Below, piece after piece: positions 47,148-54,711 of a stretch of DNA of 64,000 nt. Within the stretch, counting starts at the first letter, position 1. Each line of letters begins with the position of its first letter. Made by a program: the position numbers and the translations under genes. The notes under the pieces are model-generated. The model ran no database searches. It saw only the letters and a program-made list of their open reading frames with translations, and was not told where the DNA came from. The DNA comes from Coleofasciculus sp. FACHB-1120 (GTDB lineage: Bacteria; Cyanobacteriota; Cyanobacteriia; Cyanobacteriales; FACHB-T130): the NCBI RefSeq assembly GCF_014698845.1, contig NZ_JACJTV010000027.1:1-64000 (forward strand), in the 5' to 3' direction.

Positions 47148-47287
47148 GTTTTGGCATCCGATTTAATGGGATCACTTACTCTGATAGGTGCGATCGCGCA
47201 TTCTCCTAAGCAACCCTATTCCCCGCGTACAAAAGTAATTTCACAAGCGCTAGGAGCGCCAGTAAATGCGCTCAATTCACATACCCT

Positions 47288-47634
47288 GTGTCCACATCCA
47301 TACCATCTGAGACACTCAATAACCAAACCATTGCGGCAGTACCAACAGAACCCGTCTGGCGTTTGAGTGTTGAGCAGTATCACCAGATGATTCGTCTTGG
47401 CATCCTGAGCAACGACGATCCGGTAGAACTGCTGGATGGATGGTTGGTCTACAAAACGCCGAAAAATCCGCCCCATCGTGCGACCACAAAACTCACTCGA
47501 AATGCCTTAGAAGCCATCATTCCAGAAGGCTGGTACGTTGATACCCAAGAACCTATCCCAGCGAGGTGCAAGAGGCTCGCTTGGAGCGTAACGGTGAAAT
47601 TAGTGTAATTAAGCGCGATCGCTCTTCTAGCTAA
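47288..47634 (+). pseudogene. Uma2 5' fragment joined to a DUF421 3' scrap
   Basis: From GTG 47288 a Uma2 N-terminus is readable (WRLSVEQYHQMIRLGILSND, DDPVELLDGWLVYKTPKNPP H, YVDTQEPI). The frame then leaves the family at about 47555 and ends at 47608. From 47560, in another frame, the sequence reads SEVQEARLERNGEISVIKRD and stops at 47634, which matches the C-terminus of YetF-type (DUF421) membrane proteins. Two unrelated gene ends are joined at a breakpoint. Confidence 0.6.
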
Positions 47635-47665
47635 GAAGCAAACTAACCAACTCTAACTATCCATC

Positions 47666-48133
47666 TTATTTAGGTTGAGCTGGTTGTACTTTAGCTTGAA
47701 TATTGACATCTTTGACACCTCTAATCTCCCGCGCCAAAGGTTCAATTCGCTGGTATTGCTCTTGTGTAGGAACGGTTCCTGCCACAATAACAACACCCTC
47801 ATTCGCTTTTACAGTTAAAAAGCTCGCGGGTAAATTTGCTTCTAGCTTGCTACGCACTTCGCTGGCTAAGTCAGCATCCGTTCTTTGGTTATCATTCGTC
47901 AACGCTTGGTCGCGCTGTTCTCGTGCCCGAATGTCGGCATCAAGTTGGTCTCTGCGAACCTGACTTGTGGACTCTTGTTTACCCTCTCGTGCGTTTTCAG
48001 CACTGGGAGTTCCGATAGTTTCGCCAGGACTATCAGGAGCATTGGAATCGGTTCTGCTAACATTGGTGCCACAAGCAGCGGTAAACAGTAAGAAGCCACC
48101 GAGTAGAAATGGAGTTATCTTATTCATCTTCAT
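47666..48133 (-). CDS. BON-domain lipoprotein
   Basis: 155 residues. A lipoprotein signal ends at FTAAC (Cys about 21). A charged, probably unfolded segment follows (RDQLDADIRAREQRDQALTN), then one BON domain at 88-150 (LASEVRSKLEANL, VKANEGVVIVAGTVPTQEQY, VNIQAKV). BON domains bind lipid or peptidoglycan and are common in envelope-stress proteins such as OsmY. It is anchored to the inner or outer membrane. It is a single gene. Confidence 0.85.
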   Translation of the reverse strand: MKMNKITPFLLGGFLLFTAACGTNVSRTDSNAPDSPGETIGTPSAENAREGKQESTSQVRRDQLDADIRAREQRDQALTNDNQRTDADLASEVRSKLEANLPASFLTVKANEGVVIVAGTVPTQEQYQRIEPLAREIRGVKDVNIQAKVQPAQPK

Positions 48134-48540
48134 CTTTTATTTCTCAATCTCCTTTATTGAAAGTTCCGTCTATTTCCAGCATGAAAAACAAATGTGACGA
48201 GAAAGTGACAGGAATTGAGACGCTAAAGAAGTGCGATCGCCATCGCCTTGCCTTCTCAGCTGCAAAGACCTTTTCTGCCGCCAAATCAAGCTCAAACTTC
48301 ACTTTAAAACCATTGCAAAGATTAGCAGCCGGTAGTCTGGCTCTATCTAGGTTTTGTCCAGATAGGTAGAGCAAGCAGGACGGATTGCAGGTGCGATCGC
48401 TCCTAGGCTATTAACTCTCTCTTTCTATCGAGCGCTTTCTCTCTCCCTAGGTGGATTAGGCAAATCGTAACTCTTCACTACGATCCCAGTACATTGAACT
48501 GTGTAAAGCATCAGAAATTAAATCAAGGTAGGAAAACAGA

Positions 48541-48627
48541 ATGAGAATTTTCTTTTGGGTAAGTTTGTCTTTTGTCGCTGTTGGCGCGATCGCGCTTCTT
48601 CTCCAACCCATTATTGATGTTCATTAA
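48541..48627 (+). CDS. 28-residue single-helix membrane peptide
   Basis: ATG 48541 to TAA 48627 encodes MRIFFWVSLSFVAVGAIALL and then LQPIIDVH. One hydrophobic helix covers nearly the whole peptide. It is preceded by AGG (48528-48532) and followed after 41 bases by a good intrinsic terminator, so a monocistronic small-protein gene is plausible. It resembles the small subunits of photosynthetic complexes in size only; no family is recognised. Confidence 0.45.
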   Translation: MRIFFWVSLSFVAVGAIALLLQPIIDVH

Positions 48628-48668
48628 TTTAAGTTTGCTTTCAACAAAAAGACCAGTCGGTAGTTCAC

Positions 48669-48700
48669 TTTAGCCCTTAGATTGAAAGGGCTAAATTTTA
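48669..48700 (+). terminator. Intrinsic terminator after the 28-residue ORF
   Basis: TTTAGCCCTT (48669-48678) pairs with AAGGGCTAAA (48686-48695) around a 7-base loop, followed by TTTTA. A 10-bp stem with a T run is a standard Rho-independent terminator. Confidence 0.75.
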
Positions 48701-48993
48701 TCAATTATTCTGTCTAAAAGCCTTACCTGAATAAGTTTGGTTTTGTTAATTGTTATTGGTTACGCTTGGGCTGACCTGATGCAAAGGCGTTACTTTAGCC
48801 ATGCTGCGTTGCTAAAACTTTACCTTAAAACTATCACGAGGATAGACTCTCGGTAGCCTGACTATATCCAGGCTTTGTCCAGAGCAGTAGAGCAAGCAAG
48901 ATGTTCCGTTAGGTAAAGCTTGAAAGTTGCTCTTAATAGCTAGAACTTAACAGTGAGAACTCAACAAAAACAAGATGATAGCTCCCTTTCGGC

Positions 48994-50385
48994 ATGAGCA
49001 GCTATAAAACCATTGGATTATCCACAAAAGCATTTTTAACCGAGTTGTTTATGCCCGCAGTACATTTACCACCTGGGCCTAAAGGTCATTTTCTTGTAGG
49101 TCATCTTCCGGAAATAAACCGCGATCCACTTAAGTTCTTGAGCAAATGTGCTAGAGAGTATGGCGATCTTGTTTGCTGGCAGTTTGGGCCATTTCCAGCT
49201 TTTTTAGTGAACCATCCCGACTTGATCGAGCAAGTATTGGTCACTCAATACCCCAACTTTGTTAAAAGTAGCGTGTACCGACGCGGATTGCGCGTTGTAG
49301 GGAACGGCTTACTGACCAGTGAAGGCGACTTTTGGCAGCGTCAACGCCGTCTGGTTCAACCAGCTTTTCATCAGGAACGAGTTGTCGCCTATGGAAAGGT
49401 AATGGTTGACTATACTGAGCAATTAATTGACCAATGGCGCGATGGCGAAATCCGCGATATTCATCAAGATATGATGTTGCTGACCGAAGAAATTGTGTCA
49501 AAAACACTGTTTGATGTTGATATTAAAGATGAAGCAGAAGGGGTGCAGGCAGCGCTAAATGCAGTGATGGATTTTAATTCCAATCTTGCTAATCAATATT
49601 TTCTTCCTGGTTGGGTGCCTACTCCTAGTAACTTGCGCTACCAACAAGCAATTAAACAATTGGATGCGATTGTCTATCGCATTATTAACGAGCGACGAGC
49701 TAGCGGTAAGGACACAGGCGATTTACTTTCCCTATTGCTTCAAGTGCGGGATGAAGCTGATGGAACTGGGATGAGCGATCGCCAAGTGCGAGATGAAGCA
49801 ATGACTCTATTTTTGGCGGGTCACGAAACGACTGCTAACGCTATGACATGGACATGGTTTCTACTTGCACAGCACCCAGAAATAGAAGCGAAATTGCAAG
49901 AAGAATTGAAGACAGTGTTGGGCGATCGCGCACCCACGGTTGCCGATTTACGTCAGTTGCCTTATACAGAGCGAGTGGTGTTGGAATCAATGCGACTGTA
50001 TCCGCCAGTGTGGGGAATGAGCCGACGTGCTGTAGAAGACTGCGTTCTGGGCGGGTATGAGGTGAAAGCGGGTACAACTGTGTTTATCAATCAGTGGGCG
50101 ATGCACCGAGATCCTCGCTTCTTTGAAAATCCCGAAGTTTTTCACCCGGATCGTTGGGCAGATAATTTGATCAAGAAGTTGCCCACCTTTGCCTATTTTC
50201 CCTTTGGTGGGGGGTCGCGAATCTGCATTGGCAAGGCTTTTGCCATGATGGAGGCAAGTTTACTGCTGGCAGCGATCGCGCAAAAGTTTCGCCTGACGCT
50301 ACAACCAGAGTATCCGGTGGTGCTGCAACCCTCGTTAACACTCCGCCCAAAACATGGGATGAAGATGTTGGTGACTCAGCGATAA
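48994..50385 (+). CDS. Cytochrome P450
   Basis: 463 residues. The heme-binding loop FPFGGGSRICIGKAF (Cys about 415), the oxygen-activating I-helix AGHETTANAMTW, the K-helix ESMRLYPP and the PERW-like HPDRWADN are all intact. LPPGPKG near the N-terminus is the Pro-rich hinge. It is probably soluble; the first 20 residues are only mildly hydrophobic. The substrate is unknown: similar cyanobacterial P450s oxidise fatty acids, terpenoids or alkanes. No redox partner lies beside it, so electrons probably come from housekeeping ferredoxin. Confidence 0.93.
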   Translation: MSSYKTIGLSTKAFLTELFMPAVHLPPGPKGHFLVGHLPEINRDPLKFLSKCAREYGDLVCWQFGPFPAFLVNHPDLIEQVLVTQYPNFVKSSVYRRGLRVVGNGLLTSEGDFWQRQRRLVQPAFHQERVVAYGKVMVDYTEQLIDQWRDGEIRDIHQDMMLLTEEIVSKTLFDVDIKDEAEGVQAALNAVMDFNSNLANQYFLPGWVPTPSNLRYQQAIKQLDAIVYRIINERRASGKDTGDLLSLLLQVRDEADGTGMSDRQVRDEAMTLFLAGHETTANAMTWTWFLLAQHPEIEAKLQEELKTVLGDRAPTVADLRQLPYTERVVLESMRLYPPVWGMSRRAVEDCVLGGYEVKAGTTVFINQWAMHRDPRFFENPEVFHPDRWADNLIKKLPTFAYFPFGGGSRICIGKAFAMMEASLLLAAIAQKFRLTLQPEYPVVLQPSLTLRPKHGMKMLVTQR

Positions 50386-50497
50386 GCGATCGCGCACTAC
50401 ATTTTAGAGTTTTGGTGAGAAAGTGTTTAGCCCGATTTAATATCACTACCTTGCGTTAGCAACCTTAAGTTGAGTGACTTAATTTTTTAGAAATATC

Positions 50498-50535
50498 TAA
50501 AGGCTGACACTTCCTTCAGAAAATGCCAGCCTTTA
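50498..50535. terminator. Terminator of the Hlip operon
   Basis: TAAAGGCTG (50498-50506) and CAGCCTTTA (50527-50535) form a perfect 9-bp stem with a 20-base loop. On the minus strand it is followed by an A/T-rich run. It lies 20 bases after the last gene of the operon, and P450 converges on it from the other side. Confidence 0.65.
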
Positions 50536-50554
50536 GAACTTCTATTGAGTAGAA

Positions 50555-50725
50555 CTAGAAACCAGCAACTCCGCGATAAACACTTATAACCACTGTGAGA
50601 ATGGTGATAACTCCTATTGAAGTGCTAAGGATAAATAGAACAGAAGGTTTCTTTGCAAAAGGGGTTTCGCTATCGTGTTGCACAGCGTCAGTTTGATTGG
50701 GATTTTTTGGTTGTTCAGATGTCAT
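50555..50725 (-). CDS. 56-residue single-helix protein in the Hlip operon
   Basis: ATG 50725 to TAG 50555. The N-terminal 25 residues are polar (MTSEQPKNPNQTDAVQHDSE), followed by VLFILSTSIGVITILTVVIS as one membrane helix and a short YRGVAGF tail. It lacks the chlorophyll-binding ExxNGR motif. It lies 48 bases after the second Hlip gene and just before the terminator, so the operon has three genes. A small single-helix partner of Hlips called Psb35 is known in Synechocystis; equivalence is a guess from size and place. Confidence 0.6.
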   Translation of the reverse strand: MTSEQPKNPNQTDAVQHDSETPFAKKPSVLFILSTSIGVITILTVVISVYRGVAGF

Positions 50726-50773
50726 AATGATGCTCCAAATTTAGATTTCAATGAGTTTAATTGATTAGAACAA

Positions 50774-50971
50774 TTACCAAAGATTGCTGAGGATATCGCC
50801 CCAAAAATGAACGATACCTTGTCCACTTAATGCCTCTATAATCAGGATAGATACAAAACCTATCATGGCAAAGCGACCATTCCAAATTTCCGAATTTGGT
50901 GTGAAGCCTTGTTCTATGTTAATGGCAGCTTCAGTATATTGTTGTTCTGTTTTTTCTGGCAAAATTTGCAT
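50774..50971 (-). CDS. High-light-inducible protein (Hlip)
   Basis: 65 residues. [20 protein letters not shown] contains the ExxNGRxAMxG chlorophyll-binding signature on the single thylakoid helix, ending [10 protein letters not shown]. Hlips bind chlorophyll and beta-carotene, dissipate energy and protect photosystem II assembly under strong light. It is the second gene of the operon, 91 bases after the first Hlip. Confidence 0.93.
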   Translation of the reverse strand: MQILPEKTEQQYTEAAINIEQGFTPNSEIWNGRFAMIGFVSILIIEALSGQGIVHFWGDILSNLW

Positions 50972-51062
50972 TATTTAAATTCCAAACACGACTTTGTAAA
51001 AAGAAGGAAGTCAGATTTAAAGGTGAGTAACGGTAAGAGGAATTAGCAATAGATCGCCTTGC

Positions 51063-51245
51063 TTAGATTATTCCCCAAAACTGCAAGACTCCCTGACTGC
51101 TTACTAAATCAATGAGGACAGCAATCACAATGCCCACCATTGCCAAACGACCATTCCAAATTTCAGCGCTAGGGGTAAAACCCCATTTCCATTCGCTGCT
51201 GTAATGTTTGTAGCTCAAATTTTCTTCTCTATCTACAATCTGCAT
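51063..51245 (-). CDS. High-light-inducible protein (Hlip)
   Basis: 60 residues: WGFTPSAEIWNGRLAMVGIV then LIDLVSSQGVLQFWGII. The ExxNGRxAMxG motif and a single helix mark it as an Hlip. It is the first gene of the three-gene minus-strand operon. About 34 percent of positions differ in the N-terminus from the second copy, so the two are not recent duplicates. Confidence 0.93.
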   Translation of the reverse strand: MQIVDREENLSYKHYSSEWKWGFTPSAEIWNGRLAMVGIVIAVLIDLVSSQGVLQFWGII

Positions 51246-51878
51246 AAGCTCGCTCCAAACTGTTTTGTTTTAACTATATTATTTGAAAGAAATCTTATAA
51301 TGTTCTTTCCAAAGTGGTAAAACTTATCCCATTTCAGCAACTTATTCGTAATCACTAATCCCCCCTGATCCCCAACTCCTTTGTCTAGCGCACATCACCC
51401 GGTTAAGAGTAGAAGGGGGTAGGGGGGATAGAATATTTAGCCTGAAAATGGTGAATGAGTATTGTCTAAATCTCTGAAGTATTTTTTTCACGAAGCGTCT
51501 GCAAAAAAAGGCAATCCCCCCAACTTTTAGTTTTTAAGACTACAGCACCTCATATTGTTAAAGGTAGAAGGGGGTAGGGGGGATAGAATATTTAGCCTAA
51601 AAATAGTGAATGAGTATTGTCTAAACATCAGGAAAATTTTTTGTGATGAATTTCTCCGTATAAAGAATGATGTATTTTGGGAAACTATCGATAAGGGTTC
51701 AGCAGATAGGTAATAGCGAGAGGGAGGAGGAATTTTGGAGCGATCGCTTCCAGCACCCAAGCTGAAATTGAGAAAAGTAGCTCTTCGCTCAACTTGAACT
51801 CGAATAAACCTAGATGCGATCGCACTGATAAATTACTACCGTGCGTTAGCGAAGCATGCCGTCAGGCTTATCGCATTT
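51246..51878. other. 633-base gap upstream of the Hlip operon
   Basis: It holds two copies of a 62-bp repeat (listed separately), short GGGGGATTG-type runs typical of cyanobacterial intergenic DNA, and a GCGTTAGCGAAGCATGCCGT element at 51842-51861, related to a known heptameric repeat. The 77-codon minus-strand frame crossing it is not gene-like. The Hlip promoter should be near 51246-51330. Confidence 0.45.
51409..51625. repeat. Two 62-bp direct repeats, period 155
   Basis: 51409-51470 and 51564-51625 share 60 of 62 bases, beginning GTAGAAGGGGGTAGGGGGGA and ending GAGTATTGTCTAAA. The core GGGGGTAGGGGGGAT is purine-rich and could form a quadruplex. The spacer shows no further copy, so it is not a CRISPR array. 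Confidence 0.85.
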
Positions 51879-52562
51879 CTACAGAGTATCGGGGTCAACT
51901 CCCATCTGCCGCAGCCGCTCTGCCAAACGCTCTGCCCGTTGACGCTCCTGCTGTGCAACTTCTGCGGGTGTAGAGAGTTGATTCCCATTCTGGTCGTACC
52001 AGTACAGCCACTCCCGCGTCCAAGCCCGATAAGTACCCTGCGCCCTACCAATTCCTAAGCCAATCTCAGGTATCCACACTGGCTCGCCGGATTGCAGCAC
52101 ATACTGCCCATCCACTAAGCGATAAACCTCAAAGGGTTTGTGCTTGTCACGCCTATGGTACTCCGGGTTGTAGATCGCATAGTACAACACGCCAATACTG
52201 GCATACTCATCTTTCTTGCTGTCGTACTCTTGACCGTAAGTTTTAGAGACATACTCAAGTGCCAGAAGGGGAACCTTGTCCTCTTGCCAGATAACATAAC
52301 TCAACCGTCCCCCAGCACGAGTCAACCGTTCAACTCCCAAGCTTAAAAATCCATCAGGGACAATTGCAGATTTTTCAGGGTTATAGTAGACCCCCATATT
52401 GATGCCCCAAAACCAGTCTGTGCGGTTCTGCCAGAGCCAAGCTAGGATATCGCCTAATAAGCTGGCGACGAGAATTTGCAGTTCGCTATCCACAGGCTTA
52501 TGGTCAGTTTCAGGCAGTTCTTCAGCGGTGGGAAGATGCTGCAACGGGTTGTACTGTACCAT
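51879..52562 (-). CDS. Uma2-family endonuclease with C-terminal coiled coil
   Basis: 227 residues. The Uma2 core is seen in MGVYYNPEKSAIVPDGFLSL GV, LLALEYVSKTYGQEYDSKKD EYASIGVLYYAIYNPEY and VWIPEIGLGIG. The tail EVAQQERQRAERLAERLRQM is a coiled coil, as in the long Uma2 type. The Tyr/Asn...Asp-Gly and ALEYVSKT (E-x-x-K-like) residues fit the PD-(D/E)XK-like active site. Role unknown; the family is numerous in this phylum. Confidence 0.88.
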   Translation of the reverse strand: MVQYNPLQHLPTAEELPETDHKPVDSELQILVASLLGDILAWLWQNRTDWFWGINMGVYYNPEKSAIVPDGFLSLGVERLTRAGGRLSYVIWQEDKVPLLALEYVSKTYGQEYDSKKDEYASIGVLYYAIYNPEYHRRDKHKPFEVYRLVDGQYVLQSGEPVWIPEIGLGIGRAQGTYRAWTREWLYWYDQNGNQLSTPAEVAQQERQRAERLAERLRQMGVDPDTL

Positions 52563-53178
52563 AACGATTCACTGTAGTAACTTTCTGCTTGTATCTTAGC
52601 TAGGTAGGGCAGTCGAACCCAGGTTTTTGATAGACATCACGGCTTGAAAAGTGTACTCCGTTACTGCGGCACTTGCACAAGTCGAGCCATCACAATATAT
52701 AGGACTCCTGGTATCAAACAGGGTTCTCACTGCTGGTAATAAATTCCTTAATTCGTTCTTCCCGTAAATTGTCGAGTGCCGTCTCTAGATTACCTGTTGG
52801 CTCTGACTCAACAACTAATGACGTGCCTGAATGATAAACTTTGGACTCTTGGGACAAAGGCTCCAAAATCAGCTTGCCGTCTTGGACTGCCAAAGTAAAC
52901 TGAGTCGTGCTGGTCAGCCGAAGTTGTTCTCGTATCTCCTTAGGAATGAGAAGATGACCAAGTTAGTCAAGGGTAAATACATCCATATTTACTTAGGTGC
53001 TTCGGGCGCATAAGATTTTGTATTTTCCCTTTTGGCAAAGCGATCGGTTTGACGAACCAGCTAAAAGATTGCATAATGTACGTAGCACTGATCAAGTCAA
53101 AGGTCTCGACCGAGCCTCTGGCTCAGCGCTCTTGTTACTACAGCGGGTATAGCCCACTGTATTCGTGGAGAAAAAATA
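52563..53178. other. 616-base gap upstream of the AIPR gene
   Basis: Apart from the broken antitoxin at 52714-52986 there is no gene. CGAGCC-TCT-GGCTC and GTATAGCCCAC short hairpins near 53108-53160 may lie in the leader of the next gene. Confidence 0.4.
52714..52986 (-). pseudogene. AbrB/MazE-type antitoxin with nonsense codon
   Basis: From ATG 52986 the frame reads MDVFTLD, then TAA, then LGHLLIPKEIREQLRLTSTT, FTLAVQDGKLILEPL and ends at TGA 52714. The TLDKxGRxxIPKEIREQL start and the swapped-hairpin DGKLIL pattern are those of AbrB-family antitoxins; the stop replaces the family Lys at codon 8. No toxin gene lies next to it. Read-through or restart at a non-AUG codon is possible but unlikely. 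Confidence 0.75.
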
Positions 53179-54417
53179 ATGAATCCTGTTGAATTCCGCA
53201 TACCAGCGGACGAGTATCGTGTACTGCCGATACCCTACTATGGGCTAGGTAATGGGCACCCGCCAAAGATGGCGACCTGTTATGTCCGAGTAGATGACCT
53301 TCCTGAAGACCTTAAAGACTGGATGGCTGTGAACCCCCGCATTCCCAACTTCGACAAGGGGGGGGATTTAAAAGGAACCGTCGCTAAGGGCATAGTTACG
53401 ACCCTGACGGAAGATCCAGAAAAATTTGTATTAATGAATCAGGGTATCCACCTAATTGCTGAGAAGGTGGACTTCATAAAGGAAAGTGGAGGCAAAGGAT
53501 TAGTGACGGTAAAGCTTACTCATCCTGAGCAACACGGGCTGGTCAACGGGGGTCACACCTTCCGGGCTATTCGCCAAGTGGCAGAAGATGCTGAGCGGCC
53601 TGATCCTTGGAATGCTTACGTCCGCCTTCATATCATGGAGATGGAGGGGACGAATGCAGCTATAATTGCCCAGATTGCTGAGGGATTGAATCGTTCTTTG
53701 CAGGTCGATAATCCGAGTCTTGAGAACCTGAGGGGAACCTTTAACGAGATTAAACAGCATCTTGCAGGGAAACCTGGTGCCGAGCAAATTTCATACCGTC
53801 AAGGAGATGAGGGTGAGGTTGATATTCAGCAAGTTCTCACATATATGAGTCTGCTAAATATCAATAATTTTCCTGATCGGAAAACGCATCCAAATACACT
53901 CTTTGGTCAACCCAAACTTGTCCTTGATACCTTCGTTAAAGATATCGAGAGCAGCAATTCTGGATTTAAGCACATTTTGCCACGCTTGCACGAAATTCTG
54001 GTTTTAACTGACTGGATACAGAAAGCTGCTGCTGGGCAGCCACAGATTGCGCGGCTTAAGGTGAGTAACGCGAAGAAACAGAATCGTGTCCGTTCAGAAC
54101 GTCATAAACATCGACCAGCATACTTTGCTGGAGGCACAATTGGTGGAAACGTGCCTCTTGGTTTGCTCTACCCAATGGTGGCTGCATTCCGAGCCAATAT
54201 TTCTCGTTCCGAATGGAATGAGGGAAGGCTGGAATGGCTTGTTTCTCCGAAAGAGCTGCTGGAGGCAACCATTAAAGAGATGGCGCAGATAGTGCGGCAG
54301 GAGTATGACGATAACAAGTCTAAACCTGCGGAGGTTGGTCGCAAGGAAGCAGCGTACCGGGGTTGCTATAGTGTCATTGTCATGGAGTTAGCACAGCGCA
54401 ACATCGTGACATTGTGA
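53179..54417 (+). CDS. AIPR-family protein (possible abortive-infection factor)
   Basis: 412 residues, soluble. KFVLMNQGIHLIAEKVDFI and LVNGGHTFRAIRQV correspond to the paired NNGI and VNGxQT motifs of the AIPR family (abortive infection phage resistance); here the second is NGGHT. IIAQIAEGLNRSLQVDNPSL fits the next family block. AIPR proteins have been linked to phage exclusion, with unknown biochemistry. The gene has its own terminator at 54459. No methylase or nuclease is adjacent. A NAD- or nucleic-acid-related role cannot be stated. Confidence 0.7.
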   Translation: MNPVEFRIPADEYRVLPIPYYGLGNGHPPKMATCYVRVDDLPEDLKDWMAVNPRIPNFDKGGDLKGTVAKGIVTTLTEDPEKFVLMNQGIHLIAEKVDFIKESGGKGLVTVKLTHPEQHGLVNGGHTFRAIRQVAEDAERPDPWNAYVRLHIMEMEGTNAAIIAQIAEGLNRSLQVDNPSLENLRGTFNEIKQHLAGKPGAEQISYRQGDEGEVDIQQVLTYMSLLNINNFPDRKTHPNTLFGQPKLVLDTFVKDIESSNSGFKHILPRLHEILVLTDWIQKAAAGQPQIARLKVSNAKKQNRVRSERHKHRPAYFAGGTIGGNVPLGLLYPMVAAFRANISRSEWNEGRLEWLVSPKELLEATIKEMAQIVRQEYDDNKSKPAEVGRKEAAYRGCYSVIVMELAQRNIVTL

Positions 54418-54458
54418 CATTTTAGCGAGTCTTACTGAAAATCTAAAGTCACTCTAAT

Positions 54459-54487
54459 AGCACCCTGCTCTAGGGTGCTTTTTCTTA
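54459..54487 (+). terminator. Intrinsic terminator of the AIPR gene
   Basis: AGCACCCT (54459-54466), loop GCTCT, AGGGTGCT (54472-54479), then TTTTTCTT. An 8-bp GC-rich stem with a T run is a strong Rho-independent terminator. Confidence 0.9.
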
Positions 54488-54574
54488 AGGAGTTAGATTA
54501 AAAGTAGGGTAGCACTGAGCCGAGCGATTTTCAGAGATGCGATCGCTCTCGATTCTCGAATTCGCAGACACGCG

Positions 54575-54690
54575 ATCAATATCAACAATCACCATCGCCG
54601 TCCAACCGTCATCGGTTTCTTCTAATTGGAACTGGTGTACAGTAACCGCTTTATATTTACTTGGTATTGATGGCGATCGTGATCGCCATC
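54575..54690 (-). pseudogene. Archease gene, 3' remnant (duplicate)
   Basis: Aligned to 56823-56938 with a constant offset of 2248 over most of its length and about 80 percent identity. The minus strand reads KAVTVHQFQLEETDDGWTAM VIVDI, the end of archease, with a one-base deletion before KAV. The rest of the gene is missing. With the intact archease gene it brackets the broken ABC permease. Confidence 0.85.
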
Positions 54691-54711
54691 ATCGCGATCG
54701 CGCGTTTCCCA

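Larger units (their letters stand above)
48331..48901 (+). repeat. Two 50-bp direct repeats flanking a tiny ORF
   Basis: 48331-48380 and 48852-48901 align without gaps at 41 of 50 bases (shared core TTTGTCCAGA and GTAGAGCAAGCA). They bracket 471 bases that contain the 28-residue ORF and its terminator. They could be remnants of one element or of a duplication. Confidence 0.7.
48134..48993. other. 860-base region with a tiny ORF, a terminator and a 50-bp direct repeat
   Basis: Besides the features listed inside it (repeat copies at 48331-48380 and 48852-48901, the 28-codon ORF at 48541-48627, and the terminator at 48669-48695) I see no gene. The first repeat copy can fold (GCTCTA...TAGAGC). 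Confidence 0.5.

Noticed and set aside
48331-48901. Riboswitch candidate in the 50-bp repeats
   Set aside because: Both copies fold only weakly, the second breaks the outer stem of the first, and neither lies just before a relevant gene.
51409-51625. CRISPR array or phage attachment repeats
   Set aside because: Only two copies, spacer of 93 bases, G-rich unit and no integrase nearby.
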